Source: Kitasatospora sp. NBC_01266
GTDB taxonomy: Bacteria > Actinomycetota > Actinomycetes > Streptomycetales > Streptomycetaceae
Length of the DNA: 64,000 nucleotides
Reading direction: 5' to 3'
NCBI RefSeq assembly: GCF_036242395.1
Contig: NZ_CP108458.1
Coordinates: 4,650,001-4,714,000, forward strand
Made by a program: the position numbers and the translations under genes. The notes beneath the pieces are model-generated. The model made no database searches. It saw only the letters and a program-made list of their open reading frames with translations, and was not told the origin of the DNA. Positions 39,771 to 49,001 of this stretch are shown in pieces. How positions within the stretch are numbered: position 1 is the first letter of the stretch; every line of letters begins with the position of its first letter.

Positions 39771-40910
39771 GTGAAGCTCCAGCGGAACGGCCGCACCAAG
39801 GCCCTCGCGATCGGTGCCGTGGCGCTCGTCAGCTCGCTGTCGCTCGCTGCCTGCGGATCCGACAACAACACCACCAAGACCACCAGCGCCGCTTCGGGTG
39901 GTGCCTCCAGCGCGGCGGCCATCACCTGTGCCGCGAAGCAGGCCTCGCTGCAGGGCGCCGGCTCGACCGCGCAGGGCAACGCGATCGACGTCTGGAAGGC
40001 CGCTTACGGCGACGCCTGCTCGAGCTCGCAGGTCAGCTACAACGGTGTCGGCTCCGGTGCCGGTGTCGCGCAGTTCAACCAGGGCAAGGTCGCCTTCGCG
40101 GGTTCCGACTTCGCGCTGAAGTCCACCGACATCGACGCCTCCAAGGCCGTCTGCCAGAACGGTGGCCAGGCCATCGACCTGCCGATGGTGGCCGGTCTGG
40201 TCACCCTGGTCTACAACGTCGACGGTGTGAACAACCTGATCCTGGACGGCCCGACCTCCGCCAAGATCTTCGACGGTCAGATCACCAAGTGGAACGACCC
40301 GGCGATCGCCGCCCTCAACCCGGGCGTCACGCTGCCGGCCGACGCGATCCAGACCTTCCACCGCTCGGACGACTCGGGCACCAGCTACAACCTGACCTCG
40401 TACTTCGCCAAGACCTCGGGCGGCGCCTGGTCCTACCCGGCCAGCAAGACCTGGGCGGGCAAGGGCGGCCAGTCGGCCACCGGCAGCGCCGGTGTCGCGG
40501 CCCAGATCAAGCAGGTCAAGGACTCGATCGGCTACGTCGAGCTGTCCTACGCGCAGAACAACGGCCTGAAGACCGCCGCCATCAAGACCGGTGCCAGCAA
40601 GCCGGTCGACGCCACCGCCGCCAACGCCGCCATCACGCTGAACAACTCCACCGTGATCGGCACCGGCAACGACCTGGCGCTGCAGCTGGACTACGGCACC
40701 TCGGCCGAGAACGCCTACCCGATCGTCCTGGTGACCTACGAGATCGCCTGCGACAAGGGCAACGCCCCGGCCACGCTGGACAGCCTGAAGTCCTTCTTCA
40801 CCTACATCGCCAGCAACGGCGGCCAGCAGGCCATCGCCGACAAGGGCTACGTCCCGATGCCGAGCGCGGTGGCCACCAAGGTCCAGGCCGCCATCGGCAA
40901 CCTGAGCTGA
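39771..40910 (+). CDS. pstS: Phosphate-binding lipoprotein of the Pst transporter
   Basis: 379 residues from GTG 39771 with AAAGGGA upstream. Signal peptide with a lipobox ending SLSLAAC (Cys ~26), then a Ser/Thr/Ala linker. Phosphate-binding elements are visible: LQGAGSTAQ, YNGVGSGAG, FAGSDFAL, and HRSDDSGTSYNLTSYF. Codon bias is stronger than in neighbours, consistent with high expression. The lipoprotein presents phosphate to PstC/PstA. A PHO box precedes it and a long hairpin separates it from pstC. Confidence 0.96.
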   Translation: MKLQRNGRTKALAIGAVALVSSLSLAACGSDNNTTKTTSAASGGASSAAAITCAAKQASLQGAGSTAQGNAIDVWKAAYGDACSSSQVSYNGVGSGAGVAQFNQGKVAFAGSDFALKSTDIDASKAVCQNGGQAIDLPMVAGLVTLVYNVDGVNNLILDGPTSAKIFDGQITKWNDPAIAALNPGVTLPADAIQTFHRSDDSGTSYNLTSYFAKTSGGAWSYPASKTWAGKGGQSATGSAGVAAQIKQVKDSIGYVELSYAQNNGLKTAAIKTGASKPVDATAANAAITLNNSTVIGTGNDLALQLDYGTSAENAYPIVLVTYEIACDKGNAPATLDSLKSFFTYIASNGGQQAIADKGYVPMPSAVATKVQAAIGNLS

Positions 40911-40927
40911 TCCGCTCACTCGCTTGA

Positions 40928-40970
40928 CCGGTCGGCGGTCCCGCCACGGGGGTACGGGATCGCCGACCGG
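40928..40970 (+). terminator. Attenuating hairpin between pstS and pstC
   Basis: Arms 40928-40943 and 40955-40970 form a 16-bp stem (CCGGTCGGCGGTCCCG with CGGGATCGCCGACCGG) with a single G-U pair and an 11-base loop. It starts 18 bases after the pstS stop. Partial termination or 3'-end protection would give more pstS than pstCAB mRNA. Confidence 0.75.
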
Positions 40971-41061
40971 ATGTTTCCACCTCACGTCGATTCGTCCGGG
41001 GCACCGCCGCCATGGTGCCGCCCGCTCGCGGGCCGCACCGCCAGACCGGAGTAAGAACCTC

Positions 41062-42105
41062 ATGACTTCCTCCCCACCGCCCGACTTCACCGAGAAGTCC
41101 GGGCCCCCCGCCTCCGCCGAGGCCCGCACACCCGCTTCCACCGACCGACCCGGGCAGAGCTCGCTCAAGGGCAACAGCCGCCTGGGTGACGGGCTGTTCT
41201 TCGGGCTCTCGGCCGGTTCCGGGATCCTGCTGCTGGTCATCATGGCCGCGATCGCGGGCTTCCTGCTGTTCCGCAGCGGGATCGCGATCAGCAAGGACCA
41301 CACGAACTTCCTGACCACCTTCGGCTGGGACCCCGACAACATCCTGAAGCCCAGCTTCGGTATCGCGGTCCTGGCCTTCGGCACGATCGTCAGCGCGGCC
41401 ATCGCGATGCTCATCGCGGTCCCGGTCGCGATCGGCATCGCGCTGTTCATCTCGCACTACGCGCCGCGCAGGATCGCCCAGCCGTTCGCCTACCTGGTGG
41501 ACCTGCTGGCCGCGGTGCCCAGCATCATCTACGGCCTGTGGGGCGCGCTCTTCCTGGTGCCGCACCTGAACGGGCTGATGAGCTGGCTGAACGAGTACCT
41601 CGGCTGGACCTACATCTTCAAGACCACCGACCCCGGTGCCCCCGCGCGCAGCCTGTTCACCGTGGGGATCCTGCTGGCGATCATGGTCCTGCCGATCATC
41701 ACCGCGGTCAGCCGCGAGGTGTTCCGCCAGGTGCCGCGCACGCACGAGGAGGCCGCGCTGGCCCTCGGCGCGACCCGCTGGGAGGTGATCCGCACCGCCG
41801 TCCTGCCGTTCGGCCGTCCCGGGATCATCTCGGCCTCGATGCTGGGCCTGGGCCGTGCGCTCGGCGAGACCATCGCGGTGGCCACCGTGCTCTCCTCCAG
41901 CAGCGTGCTGTCGCTGCACATCCTGGACGCGGGCGGTGGCACCTTCGCGCAGAACATCGCGCTGAAGTTCGGTGAGGCCGGCCCGCTCGGCAAGGACGCG
42001 CTGATGGCCGCCGGCATGGTGCTGTTCGTGATCACGCTGCTGGTGAACGGTGCGGCTCGGCTGATCATCGCCCGCCGCAAGGAGTACTCGGGAGCCAACG
42101 CATGA
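41062..42105 (+). CDS. pstC: Phosphate ABC transporter permease PstC
   Basis: 347 residues from ATG 41062. After a ~45-residue Pro/Ser head come six membrane segments (GILLLVIMAAIAGFLLF; LAFGTIVSAAIAMLIAVPVA and others). The permease coupling loop EEAALALGATRWEVIRTAVLPFGRPGI (EAA motif) contacts PstB. ALGETIAVATVL is characteristic of PstC. The stop overlaps the pstA start by four bases. Confidence 0.95.
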   Translation: MTSSPPPDFTEKSGPPASAEARTPASTDRPGQSSLKGNSRLGDGLFFGLSAGSGILLLVIMAAIAGFLLFRSGIAISKDHTNFLTTFGWDPDNILKPSFGIAVLAFGTIVSAAIAMLIAVPVAIGIALFISHYAPRRIAQPFAYLVDLLAAVPSIIYGLWGALFLVPHLNGLMSWLNEYLGWTYIFKTTDPGAPARSLFTVGILLAIMVLPIITAVSREVFRQVPRTHEEAALALGATRWEVIRTAVLPFGRPGIISASMLGLGRALGETIAVATVLSSSSVLSLHILDAGGGTFAQNIALKFGEAGPLGKDALMAAGMVLFVITLLVNGAARLIIARRKEYSGANA

Positions 42106-43184
42106 CCACCGCGCCTTCCGTGGCGGACCGCACGCCGGTCCCCCAGCTCAACCACTCGCTCACCGCGGCCCGGCTGCCGCGCTGGGCCCCGGCCGGGATC
42201 GCGCTGCTGTCGATCGTGCTCGGCTGCGCGATCGGCGCCGGCGCCGGCCTCAACAGCCACCTGCAGTGGGGCATGCTCGCCGCGCTGCTCTTCGTGGCGG
42301 TCACCTTCGGGCTCTCGGCCCGGATCGAGGGTGTCCGGCAGGCCCGGGACCGGATCGCCACCTCGCTGATCTGGGTCGCCTTCATCCTGGCGGTCATCCC
42401 GCTGATCTCGCTGATGGCCTACACCATCCAGCAGGGCGCCAGCACGGTGAACGGCGACTTCCTGACCCACTCGATGCGCGGCGTGGTGGCCTCCTCGGGT
42501 CCCGGCGGCGGCGTCTACCACGCGCTGCTCGGCACCCTGCAGCAGATCGGCCTGGCCACCGCGATCGCCGCCCCGATCGGCCTGCTCACCGCGGTCTACC
42601 TGGTCGAGTACGGCCGGGGCGCGCTGGCGAAGGTGGTCACCTTCTTCGTCGACGTGATGACGGGCATCCCGTCGATCGTCGCCGGTCTGTTCATCCTCTC
42701 CGTCTGGAACATCGCACTCGGTTTCCAGTACTCCGGCTTCTCGGGCAGCCTCGCGCTGTCGATCCTGATGATGCCGGTGGTCGTCCGGTCCACCGAGGAG
42801 ATGCTGAAGCTCGTTCCGAACGAGCTGCGCGAGGCCTCGTACGCACTGGGCGTGCCCAAGTGGAAGACCATCCTGCGGATCGTCCTCCCGACCGCCATCG
42901 GTGGCATCACCACCGGCGTGATGCTGGCCGTCGCCCGCATCGCCGGTGAGACCGCCCCGGTCATGATGCTGGTGGGTGTCTGGGACTCGATCAACGCGAA
43001 TCCGTTCGTCGGACCGCAGGAGTCGTTGCCGGTCTTCATCTGGCAGCAGTACTCCCAGGTCAACAACCAGTACGGCTACGCCCGTGCCTGGGGTGCCGCG
43101 CTGGTGCTGATCGCGCTGGTGATGGGTCTCAACCTGATCGCCCGGGGCATCGCACGCTGGCGCTCGCCCAAGGCCGGGCACTGA
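42102..43184 (+). CDS. pstA: Phosphate ABC transporter permease PstA
   Basis: 360 residues, starting in an ATGA overlap with pstC. Six membrane segments follow a short cytoplasmic head. The EAA loop reads [27 protein letters not shown], and the following [13 protein letters not shown] is conserved in PstA. It pairs with PstC to form the phosphate channel. Confidence 0.95.
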   Translation: MTTAPSVADRTPVPQLNHSLTAARLPRWAPAGIALLSIVLGCAIGAGAGLNSHLQWGMLAALLFVAVTFGLSARIEGVRQARDRIATSLIWVAFILAVIPLISLMAYTIQQGASTVNGDFLTHSMRGVVASSGPGGGVYHALLGTLQQIGLATAIAAPIGLLTAVYLVEYGRGALAKVVTFFVDVMTGIPSIVAGLFILSVWNIALGFQYSGFSGSLALSILMMPVVVRSTEEMLKLVPNELREASYALGVPKWKTILRIVLPTAIGGITTGVMLAVARIAGETAPVMMLVGVWDSINANPFVGPQESLPVFIWQQYSQVNNQYGYARAWGAALVLIALVMGLNLIARGIARWRSPKAGH

Positions 43185-43227
43185 CCGACCGACTGACGTA
43201 CGAACAGACGAGAGAAGACGAAAGATC

Positions 43228-44004
43228 ATGGCTAAGCGCATCGACGTCAGCGGACTGTCGGCCTACTACGGTGGCACCAAGGCGATCGAGGACATCTCGA
43301 TGACCGTCGAGCCCCGCTCGGTGACCGCCTTCATCGGCCCTTCCGGCTGCGGCAAGTCCACCTTCCTGCGCACCCTCAACCGGATGCACGAGGTGATCCC
43401 GGGCGCGCGGGTCGAGGGCAAGGTCCTGCTGGACGACGAGAACCTGTACGGCGCGGGCATCGACCCGGTGGCGGTGCGGCGCACCGTCGGGATGGTCTTC
43501 CAGCGCCCGAACCCGTTCCCGACCATGTCGATCTACGAGAACGTGGTCGCCGGGCTCAAGCTCGCGGGTGTGAAGAAGAAGGCCGTGCTGGACGGCGTGG
43601 TGGAGAGCTCGCTCAAGGGCGCCAACCTGTGGAACGAGGTCAAGGACCGGCTGAACAAGCCGGGTGCCGGCCTCTCCGGTGGTCAGCAGCAGCGGCTCTG
43701 CATCGCCCGCGCGATCGCGGTCGAGCCGCAGGTGCTGCTGATGGACGAGCCCTGCTCCGCGCTGGACCCGATCTCCACGCTGGCGATCGAGGACCTGATC
43801 GGCGAGCTCAAGGAGCGGTTCACGATCGTCATCGTGACCCACAACATGCAGCAGGCGGCCCGCGTCTCCGACCGCACCGCCTTCTTCAACCTGGCCGGTG
43901 TGGGCCAGCCGGGCAAGCTGATCGAGCTGGACGACACCCAGCGGATCTTCTCCAACCCGTCGGTCCAGGCGACCGAGGACTACATCTCCGGCCGCTTCGG
44001 CTAG
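43228..44004 (+). CDS. pstB: Phosphate ABC transporter ATPase PstB
   Basis: 258 residues, the standard length. Walker [13 protein letters not shown] (~residues 37-48), Q-loop [20 protein letters not shown] signature [16 protein letters not shown], Walker [16 protein letters not shown], and H-loop [11 protein letters not shown] are all intact. It energises PstCA and, with PhoU-type proteins, signals phosphate status. Starts 43 bases after pstA with an AGAGAAGACGAAAG binding site. A terminator follows. Confidence 0.97.
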   Translation: MAKRIDVSGLSAYYGGTKAIEDISMTVEPRSVTAFIGPSGCGKSTFLRTLNRMHEVIPGARVEGKVLLDDENLYGAGIDPVAVRRTVGMVFQRPNPFPTMSIYENVVAGLKLAGVKKKAVLDGVVESSLKGANLWNEVKDRLNKPGAGLSGGQQQRLCIARAIAVEPQVLLMDEPCSALDPISTLAIEDLIGELKERFTIVIVTHNMQQAARVSDRTAFFNLAGVGQPGKLIELDDTQRIFSNPSVQATEDYISGRFG

Positions 44005-44047
44005 ACCGGGTCGGATCCGGCCCAGCCGGCTCGGCCGCAATCAGCTG

Positions 44048-44120
44048 CTCCTCGGTGCTGCATGGCGGTGCCGCCGAGGAGTATGAGAAAGGCCCGCCCC
44101 CGGAAACGGGGGCGGGCCCT
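44048..44120. terminator. Two hairpins between pstB and pit, bidirectional terminator
   Basis: Distal hairpin: GGCCCGCCCCCG (44091-44102), GAAA loop, CGGGGGCGGGCC (44107-44118), a perfect 12-bp stem flanked by AAA and CTT. Proximal hairpin: CTCCTCGG (44048-44055) with CCGAGGAG (44074-44081). They end the pst operon and, from the other side, the pit operon. Confidence 0.85.
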
Positions 44121-44161
44121 TGTCGTTCGGTGGCCCGGGTCGCCGGGTCGCCGGGCCGGGT

Positions 44162-45157
44162 TCAGCCGACGGCCAGCCAGGTGAGGCTGTAGACGCCCGC
44201 CGCGACCAGGGCCGCGGCCGGCATGGTGATGAACCAGCCCAGCACGATGTTCTTGGCCACGCCCCAGCGCACCGCGCGGATCCGCTTGGTCGCACCGACG
44301 CCCATGATCGCCGCGGTGATCACGTGGGTGGTGGAGATCGGCGCCTTGAAGACGTAGGACGTCACGTACATGATCGTCGCCGAGGTGGACTCGGCGGCGA
44401 AGCCCTGCGGCGGGTCCAGCTCGATGATCTTGCGGCCCAGGGTGCGCATGATCCGCCAGCCGCCCGCGTAGGTGCCCAGCGACAGCATGGTGGCGCAGGA
44501 GATCTTGACCCAGATCGGGATGCCGTTGCCGCTCTGGTGGCCCGAGATGGTCAGCGCCATCACCACGATGCCCATCGTCTTCTGGGCGTCCTGCAGACCG
44601 TGGGCCAGCGCCATCGCGGCGGCCGAGGCGGTCTGCGCGACCCGGAAGCCGCGCTTGGCCTTGTGCGGGTTGGCCCGGCGGAAGAGCCAGAGGATCCCCA
44701 GCATCACCAGGTAGCCGGCCAGCAGGCCGACGATCGGCGACAGCACCATCGGGATGATGACCTTGTCGACCACGCCGCTCCAGATCACCCCGGTGCCGGC
44801 GGCCAGCGCCGCTCCGACCAGGCCGCCGAAGAGCGCGTGCGAGGAGGAGGACGGCAGGCCGAAGTACCAGGTGACCAGGTTCCAGGCGATCGCGCCGATC
44901 AGCGCGCCGAAGAGGGTGGCCATCCCCTTGCTGCCGTGCGGGGTGTCGATCAGCCCCTTGGAGACGGTCTGGGCCACGCCGCTGCCCAGGAAGGCGCCGG
45001 CCAGGTTCATCACCGCGGCCATCGCCAGCGCGGCCTTCGGGGTCAGCGCCCGGGTGGAGACCGAGGTGGCGATCGCGTTCGCCGAGTCGTGGAAGCCGTT
45101 GGTATAGGTGAAGAAGAACGCGACGCCGACGACGCAGATGAGTGCTGCCATGTCCAC
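44162..45157 (-). CDS. pit: Low-affinity inorganic phosphate transporter, PiT family
   Basis: 331 residues, about ten membrane helices. The PiT signature repeats appear twice inverted: FTYTNGFHDSANAIATSVSTRAL near the N-terminus and AALAHGLQDAQKTMGIVVMAL-type text after residue 185 (MALAHGLQDAQKTMGI). TSYVFKAPISTTHVITAAIMGVG near the end is also conserved. It takes up phosphate, probably as a neutral metal-phosphate, driven by protons. It is downstream of a DUF47 gene with a 5-base gap, the standard pair. It is convergent with the pst operon. Confidence 0.94.
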   Translation of the reverse strand: MDMAALICVVGVAFFFTYTNGFHDSANAIATSVSTRALTPKAALAMAAVMNLAGAFLGSGVAQTVSKGLIDTPHGSKGMATLFGALIGAIAWNLVTWYFGLPSSSSHALFGGLVGAALAAGTGVIWSGVVDKVIIPMVLSPIVGLLAGYLVMLGILWLFRRANPHKAKRGFRVAQTASAAAMALAHGLQDAQKTMGIVVMALTISGHQSGNGIPIWVKISCATMLSLGTYAGGWRIMRTLGRKIIELDPPQGFAAESTSATIMYVTSYVFKAPISTTHVITAAIMGVGATKRIRAVRWGVAKNIVLGWFITMPAAALVAAGVYSLTWLAVG

Positions 45158-45162
45158 GCTGG

Positions 45163-45783
45163 TCAGGACTCCTTGACGGCGATGGTCTCCACCGTGTTGG
45201 CGACATGCTCGAACGCGTCGGCGGCCTCCTCCAGCACGTCCACCACCTGCTTCAGCTTGAGCACCTCGATCGCCTCGTACTGGCCGCTGAACAGGTGGGC
45301 CAGCAGCTTGCGGTGGATCTGGTCCGCCTGGTTCTCCAGCCGGTTGATCTCGATCCAGTACTCGTTCAGCCCGGACATGCTGCGCAGGTTCGGCATCGCC
45401 GCGGCGGTCAGCTCGGCGGCCCGGGCCAGCACCTCGATCTGCTGCTCGACGCCGGTGGGCAGGGTCTGGACGTCGTAGAGGACGACCAGGTCGACGGCCT
45501 CCTCCATGAAGTCCATGATGTCGTCCAGCGAGGAGGCCAGGCTGTAGATGTCCTCGCGGTCGAACGGCGTGATGAAGGAGGAGTTGAGCTGGTGGAAGAT
45601 CGCGTGGGTGGTGTCGTCGCCGGCGTGCTCGGCGGCGCGCATGCGCTCGACGATCTCCGCACGGGACGACACGTCTGAGCCCAGCAGTTCCAGCAGGAGC
45701 TTCGATCCGACGACCAGGTTCTCCGCGGCGGCGGCGAACATGTCGTAGAAGCTCGTCTCCTTCGGGGTCAGGCTAAAACGCAC
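45163..45783 (-). CDS. DUF47 (PhoU-like) Pit accessory protein
   Basis: 206 residues from GTG 45783. Helical PhoU-like fold: MRFSLTPKETSFYDMFAAAAENLVVG start, then REDIYSLASSLDDIMDFMEEAVDLVVLY and the E/D-rich metal-binding pattern NRLENQADQIHRKLLAHLF. Such proteins (TIGR00153 family) modulate Pit activity. On the minus strand TTGCAC, a 19-base gap and TAGCAT lie 30-70 bases before the start and could be its promoter. Confidence 0.9.
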   Translation of the reverse strand: MRFSLTPKETSFYDMFAAAAENLVVGSKLLLELLGSDVSSRAEIVERMRAAEHAGDDTTHAIFHQLNSSFITPFDREDIYSLASSLDDIMDFMEEAVDLVVLYDVQTLPTGVEQQIEVLARAAELTAAAMPNLRSMSGLNEYWIEINRLENQADQIHRKLLAHLFSGQYEAIEVLKLKQVVDVLEEAADAFEHVANTVETIAVKES

Positions 45784-46011
45784 GGATATCTCCGATGAGC
45801 GGGGAGTGGACTGAACGATGCTAGGTGCTCTGCGTCAGGGTTGTGCAAACGGGGTGTGCGACCGGGAAGCGGACACTCCTCTTCCGGCCACTGGCCGACC
45901 GGTACCTGTTCGGCCCCCGTACCTCGGCGTGCGGGCGTGAGGTCCCAGTCTGACGGAAGCTCGGATGGATTGCCCCTGGCTGCATCCGGTGATCGTGATC
46001 CACCGCCCGGA

Positions 46012-46024
46012 CGGGGTAACCCCG
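46012..46024. promoter_or_regulatory. Candidate CsoR operator
   Basis: CGGGGT-A-ACCCCG, a pseudo-palindrome with G and C tracts like known Cu(I)-CsoR sites, 75 bases before the csoR start. This suggests autoregulation. It is short, and chance is possible in such GC-rich DNA. Confidence 0.45.
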
Positions 46025-46098
46025 CCGACGGGCCCGGTGCGGGAGACTGGGGTCACCGGCGGCGATCGGCCGGGCGAGGACGAGAACGGGGCAGGCCG

Positions 46099-46434
46099 AT
46101 GACCACGAGCAGCAGCACGGACAGCAGCGCCGCCGCGCCCGGCGGTCACGGCCCGCACGGGTACAGCTCGCACAAGGCGGACCATCTCAAGCGGCTGCGC
46201 CGGATCGAGGGGCAGGCCCGGGGGCTGCAGCGGATGGTGGAGGAGGACGTCTACTGCATCGACATCCTCACCCAGGTCTCGGCCACCACCAAGGCGCTGC
46301 AGTCCTTCGCGCTCGCGCTGCTGGAGGAGCACATCACGCACTGCGTCGCGGCGGCCGTCGAGGAGGGCGGCACGGCGATGGACGAGAAGGTGACCGAGGC
46401 GATGGCCGCGATCAGTCGGCTGCTGCGGAGCTGA
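46099..46434 (+). CDS. csoR: Copper-sensing repressor CsoR
   Basis: 111 residues. The helical CsoR fold is clear (HKADHLKRLRRIEGQARGLQRMVEEDVYCIDILTQVSA). The Cu(I) ligands C-H-C are present: Cys in DVYCIDIL and His/Cys in LEEHITHCV, with the Tyr/Glu second-shell residues. The protein releases DNA when Cu(I) binds. No copper ATPase or chaperone gene is adjacent, so it probably acts at distant promoters as well as its own. The end overlaps a convergent small gene by 23 bases. Confidence 0.93.
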   Translation: MTTSSSTDSSAAAPGGHGPHGYSSHKADHLKRLRRIEGQARGLQRMVEEDVYCIDILTQVSATTKALQSFALALLEEHITHCVAAAVEEGGTAMDEKVTEAMAAISRLLRS

Positions 46435-46657
46435 CCGGGCCGCTGTGCCGGTCGGCCTCGGGGGCCCGGCGCGGGTGCAGCAGCACCTCGTCGATCCGGG
46501 CGGTGGGCAGCCGCTCCGCGCTGCTGGCGGTGGCCGCGATCATCAGCTCGCCGGCCAGCTCGATCTCGTCGAGGGCCGCGCTCTCGTGGCCGCCTGTGCA
46601 ATCCGTTCGGTCCGCTCGATCCGCCGAGGACGACACCCTGCACCACCCCTTCACCAC
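46412..46657 (-). CDS. Hypothetical small protein
   Basis: 81 residues from a GTG at 46657. The core ALDEIELAGELMIAATASSAERLPTARIDEVLL has the look of a real, acidic helical protein; the first ~25 residues carry two Cys. It is convergent with csoR and overlaps it by 23 bases. I recall similar short proteins in this place in streptomycetes, but cannot name a family or function. Confidence 0.5.
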   Translation of the reverse strand: MVKGWCRVSSSADRADRTDCTGGHESAALDEIELAGELMIAATASSAERLPTARIDEVLLHPRRAPEADRHSGPVSSAAAD

Positions 46658-46791
46658 CCGTACGCCGGGGCGGCAGCCACCCTCCCCCAGCCCAGCCTAG
46701 AGAGTGCCGGGCCCGGCCCCCATGGCACGGACGGGCCATCTCTGGGGCCGAAACGGGTGACTGACGACGCGGCTCCTGAGCGGCTGTCACG

Positions 46792-47730
46792 TCACTTCGG
46801 TGAGCCGGACTCCGTCATCTCGACCACGTCGGCGGCGGGTGGCTCGGTGATCTGCACCGGCTTGCCGAAGTCGCTGAAGGCCAGTGAGGAGGTGACGTTC
46901 ACCTGGTCCTTGGGGTCCTTGGAACCGGCCACCCCGGCGAAGCTGAAGACCTCGGTCACCTTGTTCAGCCGCCCCTGGGGGTCCAGCCAAGCCTCGAACG
47001 GGACGTCCTTGACGGTGAAGGTGGCGGCGGCCATCTGCAGGCCGTTCGCCGCCGGGCCGCCGGTGGCCGCGGCTGCCTTCGCCAGGTCCAGGGTGCCCTT
47101 GTAGTGCTTGAGCAGCACGCCGTTGACCGTCTCCTCGCCGACCACCGAGGCCTGCTGGACCCCGCGCAGGGCCGCCGCGGCGGTGGCCGGGTCGGTGGCG
47201 CCGTTGCTGATCAGGTTCCCGTCGGCGAGCTGGCGCACGTCCAGCTTGACCCACTTGCCCGCGGGCACCTTGGCGCCGCTGTTCTGCAGGAAGACGATGC
47301 CGGGCTCGACCACCTCGACCACCTTGCCGGTGGTGGCGGCGCCGGGCGGCACCTGCACCTCCAGGCGGCCGATCCGCTTGCCGTAGTCGTATGCGCCGCT
47401 GCCGGAGAAGTCGGCCTTCTTGGCGCCGGACTCGGTGGTCAGCTGGGTGGTGGCCTGGACCGAGCCGGTCCGCCCGGTGATGTCGGCGGCGTTGCGCACG
47501 GCCGTCAGCGGATCGTCGGCGAGCTTGTCGGCCACCGGGCTCGGGCTCGGGCTCGCCGCCGTCCCGGCGTCGGCGGAGCCGCCGGAGGCGCCGCCGCAGG
47601 CCGACAGCGTGGCGGCCAGCAGGGCGGTGGCCGCCACCGGGCCGAGGAAGCGGGCGGTGCGCGAGGCGGTCGCGCCCAGTGGTGTATCGGTGACCGTCGC
47701 CTTGGCGAGCGTGGTCGTGGTGATCGTCAT
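46792..47730 (-). CDS. Secreted lipoprotein, LppX/LprG-like fold likely
   Basis: 312 residues from ATG 47730. Signal peptide with lipobox ATLSACGG (Cys ~44), then a Ser/Pro linker. The mature part (DPLTAVRNAADITGRTGSVQATTQLTTE; KWVKLDVRQLADG; HYKGTLDL; EAWLDPQGRLNKV) is rich in strands and matches the LolA/LppX-type lipoproteins that carry lipids or sit at the cell envelope in actinobacteria. Substrate unknown. Confidence 0.82.
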   Translation of the reverse strand: MTITTTTLAKATVTDTPLGATASRTARFLGPVAATALLAATLSACGGASGGSADAGTAASPSPSPVADKLADDPLTAVRNAADITGRTGSVQATTQLTTESGAKKADFSGSGAYDYGKRIGRLEVQVPPGAATTGKVVEVVEPGIVFLQNSGAKVPAGKWVKLDVRQLADGNLISNGATDPATAAAALRGVQQASVVGEETVNGVLLKHYKGTLDLAKAAAATGGPAANGLQMAAATFTVKDVPFEAWLDPQGRLNKVTEVFSFAGVAGSKDPKDQVNVTSSLAFSDFGKPVQITEPPAADVVEMTESGSPK

Positions 47731-47913
47731 GGTGATCTCAACCCCCAGGGTGATCCGGGCCCCGACGGGCCGGACGACCGGCGGGCCGCCGCCCCTGGGT
47801 GGGCGGGGCCGGTACTGGCGAGAACGACCGGCCGCCCCGCCGGTTACGGCAGTGACGGCGCGCGGCGGTCGGCGCGCGCCGGGGTGCGGGCCCAGGGAGT
47901 TACCGTTAGGAAC

Positions 47914-48114
47914 GTGTATACGGAGCCGTCGGCTCAGGCCGACCCGCGCGAGGAGCACGAAGGCGGGTCCACCCCGCACCGGGTGCAGATCAGCGAGCGG
48001 GGGTCCTTCGCACACGCATCCTGCGACTGCGGCTGGTTCGCGCCGGGGCGGCGCTCCCGTGACCGGGCCCGGCGGGACGCGGACGAGCACCTGGCGGCGC
48101 CGGAGGCGGCGTAG
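47914..48114 (+). CDS. Small conserved actinobacterial protein with a CDCGW motif
   Basis: 66 residues from GTG 47914. It reads EHEGGSTPHRVQISERGSFAHASCDCGW then RSRDRARRDADEHL, a pattern I recall as widespread in streptomycetes. The single CxC may bind metal. GGGAG lies about 14 bases upstream. Divergent from the lipoprotein gene and convergent with the PAP2 gene. Function unknown. Confidence 0.65.
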   Translation: MYTEPSAQADPREEHEGGSTPHRVQISERGSFAHASCDCGWFAPGRRSRDRARRDADEHLAAPEAA

Positions 48115-48147
48115 CGCACCGGGCTGCCGACCGGTCGTGTGGCGGGA

Positions 48148-48873
48148 TCAGGCGGCGAGGTCGGAGTCGGCGGCGGTGGCGTGCCCCTGCTCGGGGCGCG
48201 GGTGCCCGACCGCCGGGGTGCCGCGGCGCCGGCGCCCGCCCCGCGGGCTGCCGACCGGGTCGGCCGTGATCAGCGGCGCGACCGCCGTGCGGGCGAGCGC
48301 GTGGCACAGCGGCACCAGGACGGCCATCGCCAGCGGGGCCAGCAGCAGCACCACCGCGGTGGCCAGCGCGTAGCCGCCGAGCACGTCGGTCGGGTAGTGC
48401 ACGCCCATGAAGATCCGACAGAAGCCTTGCAGCGCGGCCAGGGTGCCGGCCAGCGCGCCCAGCCGGCGGTCGACCAGGAAGAGCGCCACGGCCACCGCCA
48501 TCGACATGGTCGCGTGGTCGCTGACGAAGGAGTGGGTGCCGGCCTTGCCGGCCACCAGCACGTCGAGGCCCGGGTGGTTGAGGAAGGGGCGCGGCCGGTC
48601 CACGATGGCGGCGATCGGCAGGTTGGCCAGTTCGGCCAGGGCCATCGCGAGCGGGGCCCAGAGCACCCCGGCCACCGCCGCCGGCGCGCCCGGCCGGCGG
48701 CGGGCCCGCAGCCAGGCGACGAGGCAGAGCATGGCGAGGCCGAGCAGGATGCCGTACTCGCCGACCCAGGAGACCAGGGAGTCGAGCCAGCCGGGGGAGT
48801 CCCTGGCCCAGCCGTTGACGGTGTAGAGCAGTTCGAGGTCCGGGTTGCCGGTGTCGGCCAGCAGCGTCGACAC
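48148..48873 (-). CDS. PAP2-superfamily membrane phosphatase
   Basis: 241 residues from GTG 48873, which has AAAGGAAG eight bases upstream; in-frame ATGs at 48915 and 48948 lack a good site. Five or six membrane segments. The three catalytic motifs are recognisable: RPRPF, SDHAT in place of PSGH, and CRIFMGVHYPTDVLGG (R and H kept). It is probably an undecaprenyl- or lipid-pyrophosphate phosphatase at the outer face. The C-terminal ~35 residues are a charged tail. Confidence 0.87.
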   Translation of the reverse strand: MSTLLADTGNPDLELLYTVNGWARDSPGWLDSLVSWVGEYGILLGLAMLCLVAWLRARRRPGAPAAVAGVLWAPLAMALAELANLPIAAIVDRPRPFLNHPGLDVLVAGKAGTHSFVSDHATMSMAVAVALFLVDRRLGALAGTLAALQGFCRIFMGVHYPTDVLGGYALATAVVLLLAPLAMAVLVPLCHALARTAVAPLITADPVGSPRGGRRRRGTPAVGHPRPEQGHATAADSDLAA

Positions 48874-49001
48874 GCCGTACTTCCTTTGCTCCGTGGGGTT
48901 GCCGAGTTGCCCCATGCCTAACGAGCCGGGCAGGTCACAGCGTTCCACGCCGGACGGGTGTTATGGAAACTTGACGCGAGCCGGTCGATTCTGGTGCGTC
49001 G

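Noticed and set aside
45784-45860. PHO box before the DUF47-pit operon
   Set aside because: GTTCAGTCCAC occurs once but lacks an adjacent second 11-base repeat.
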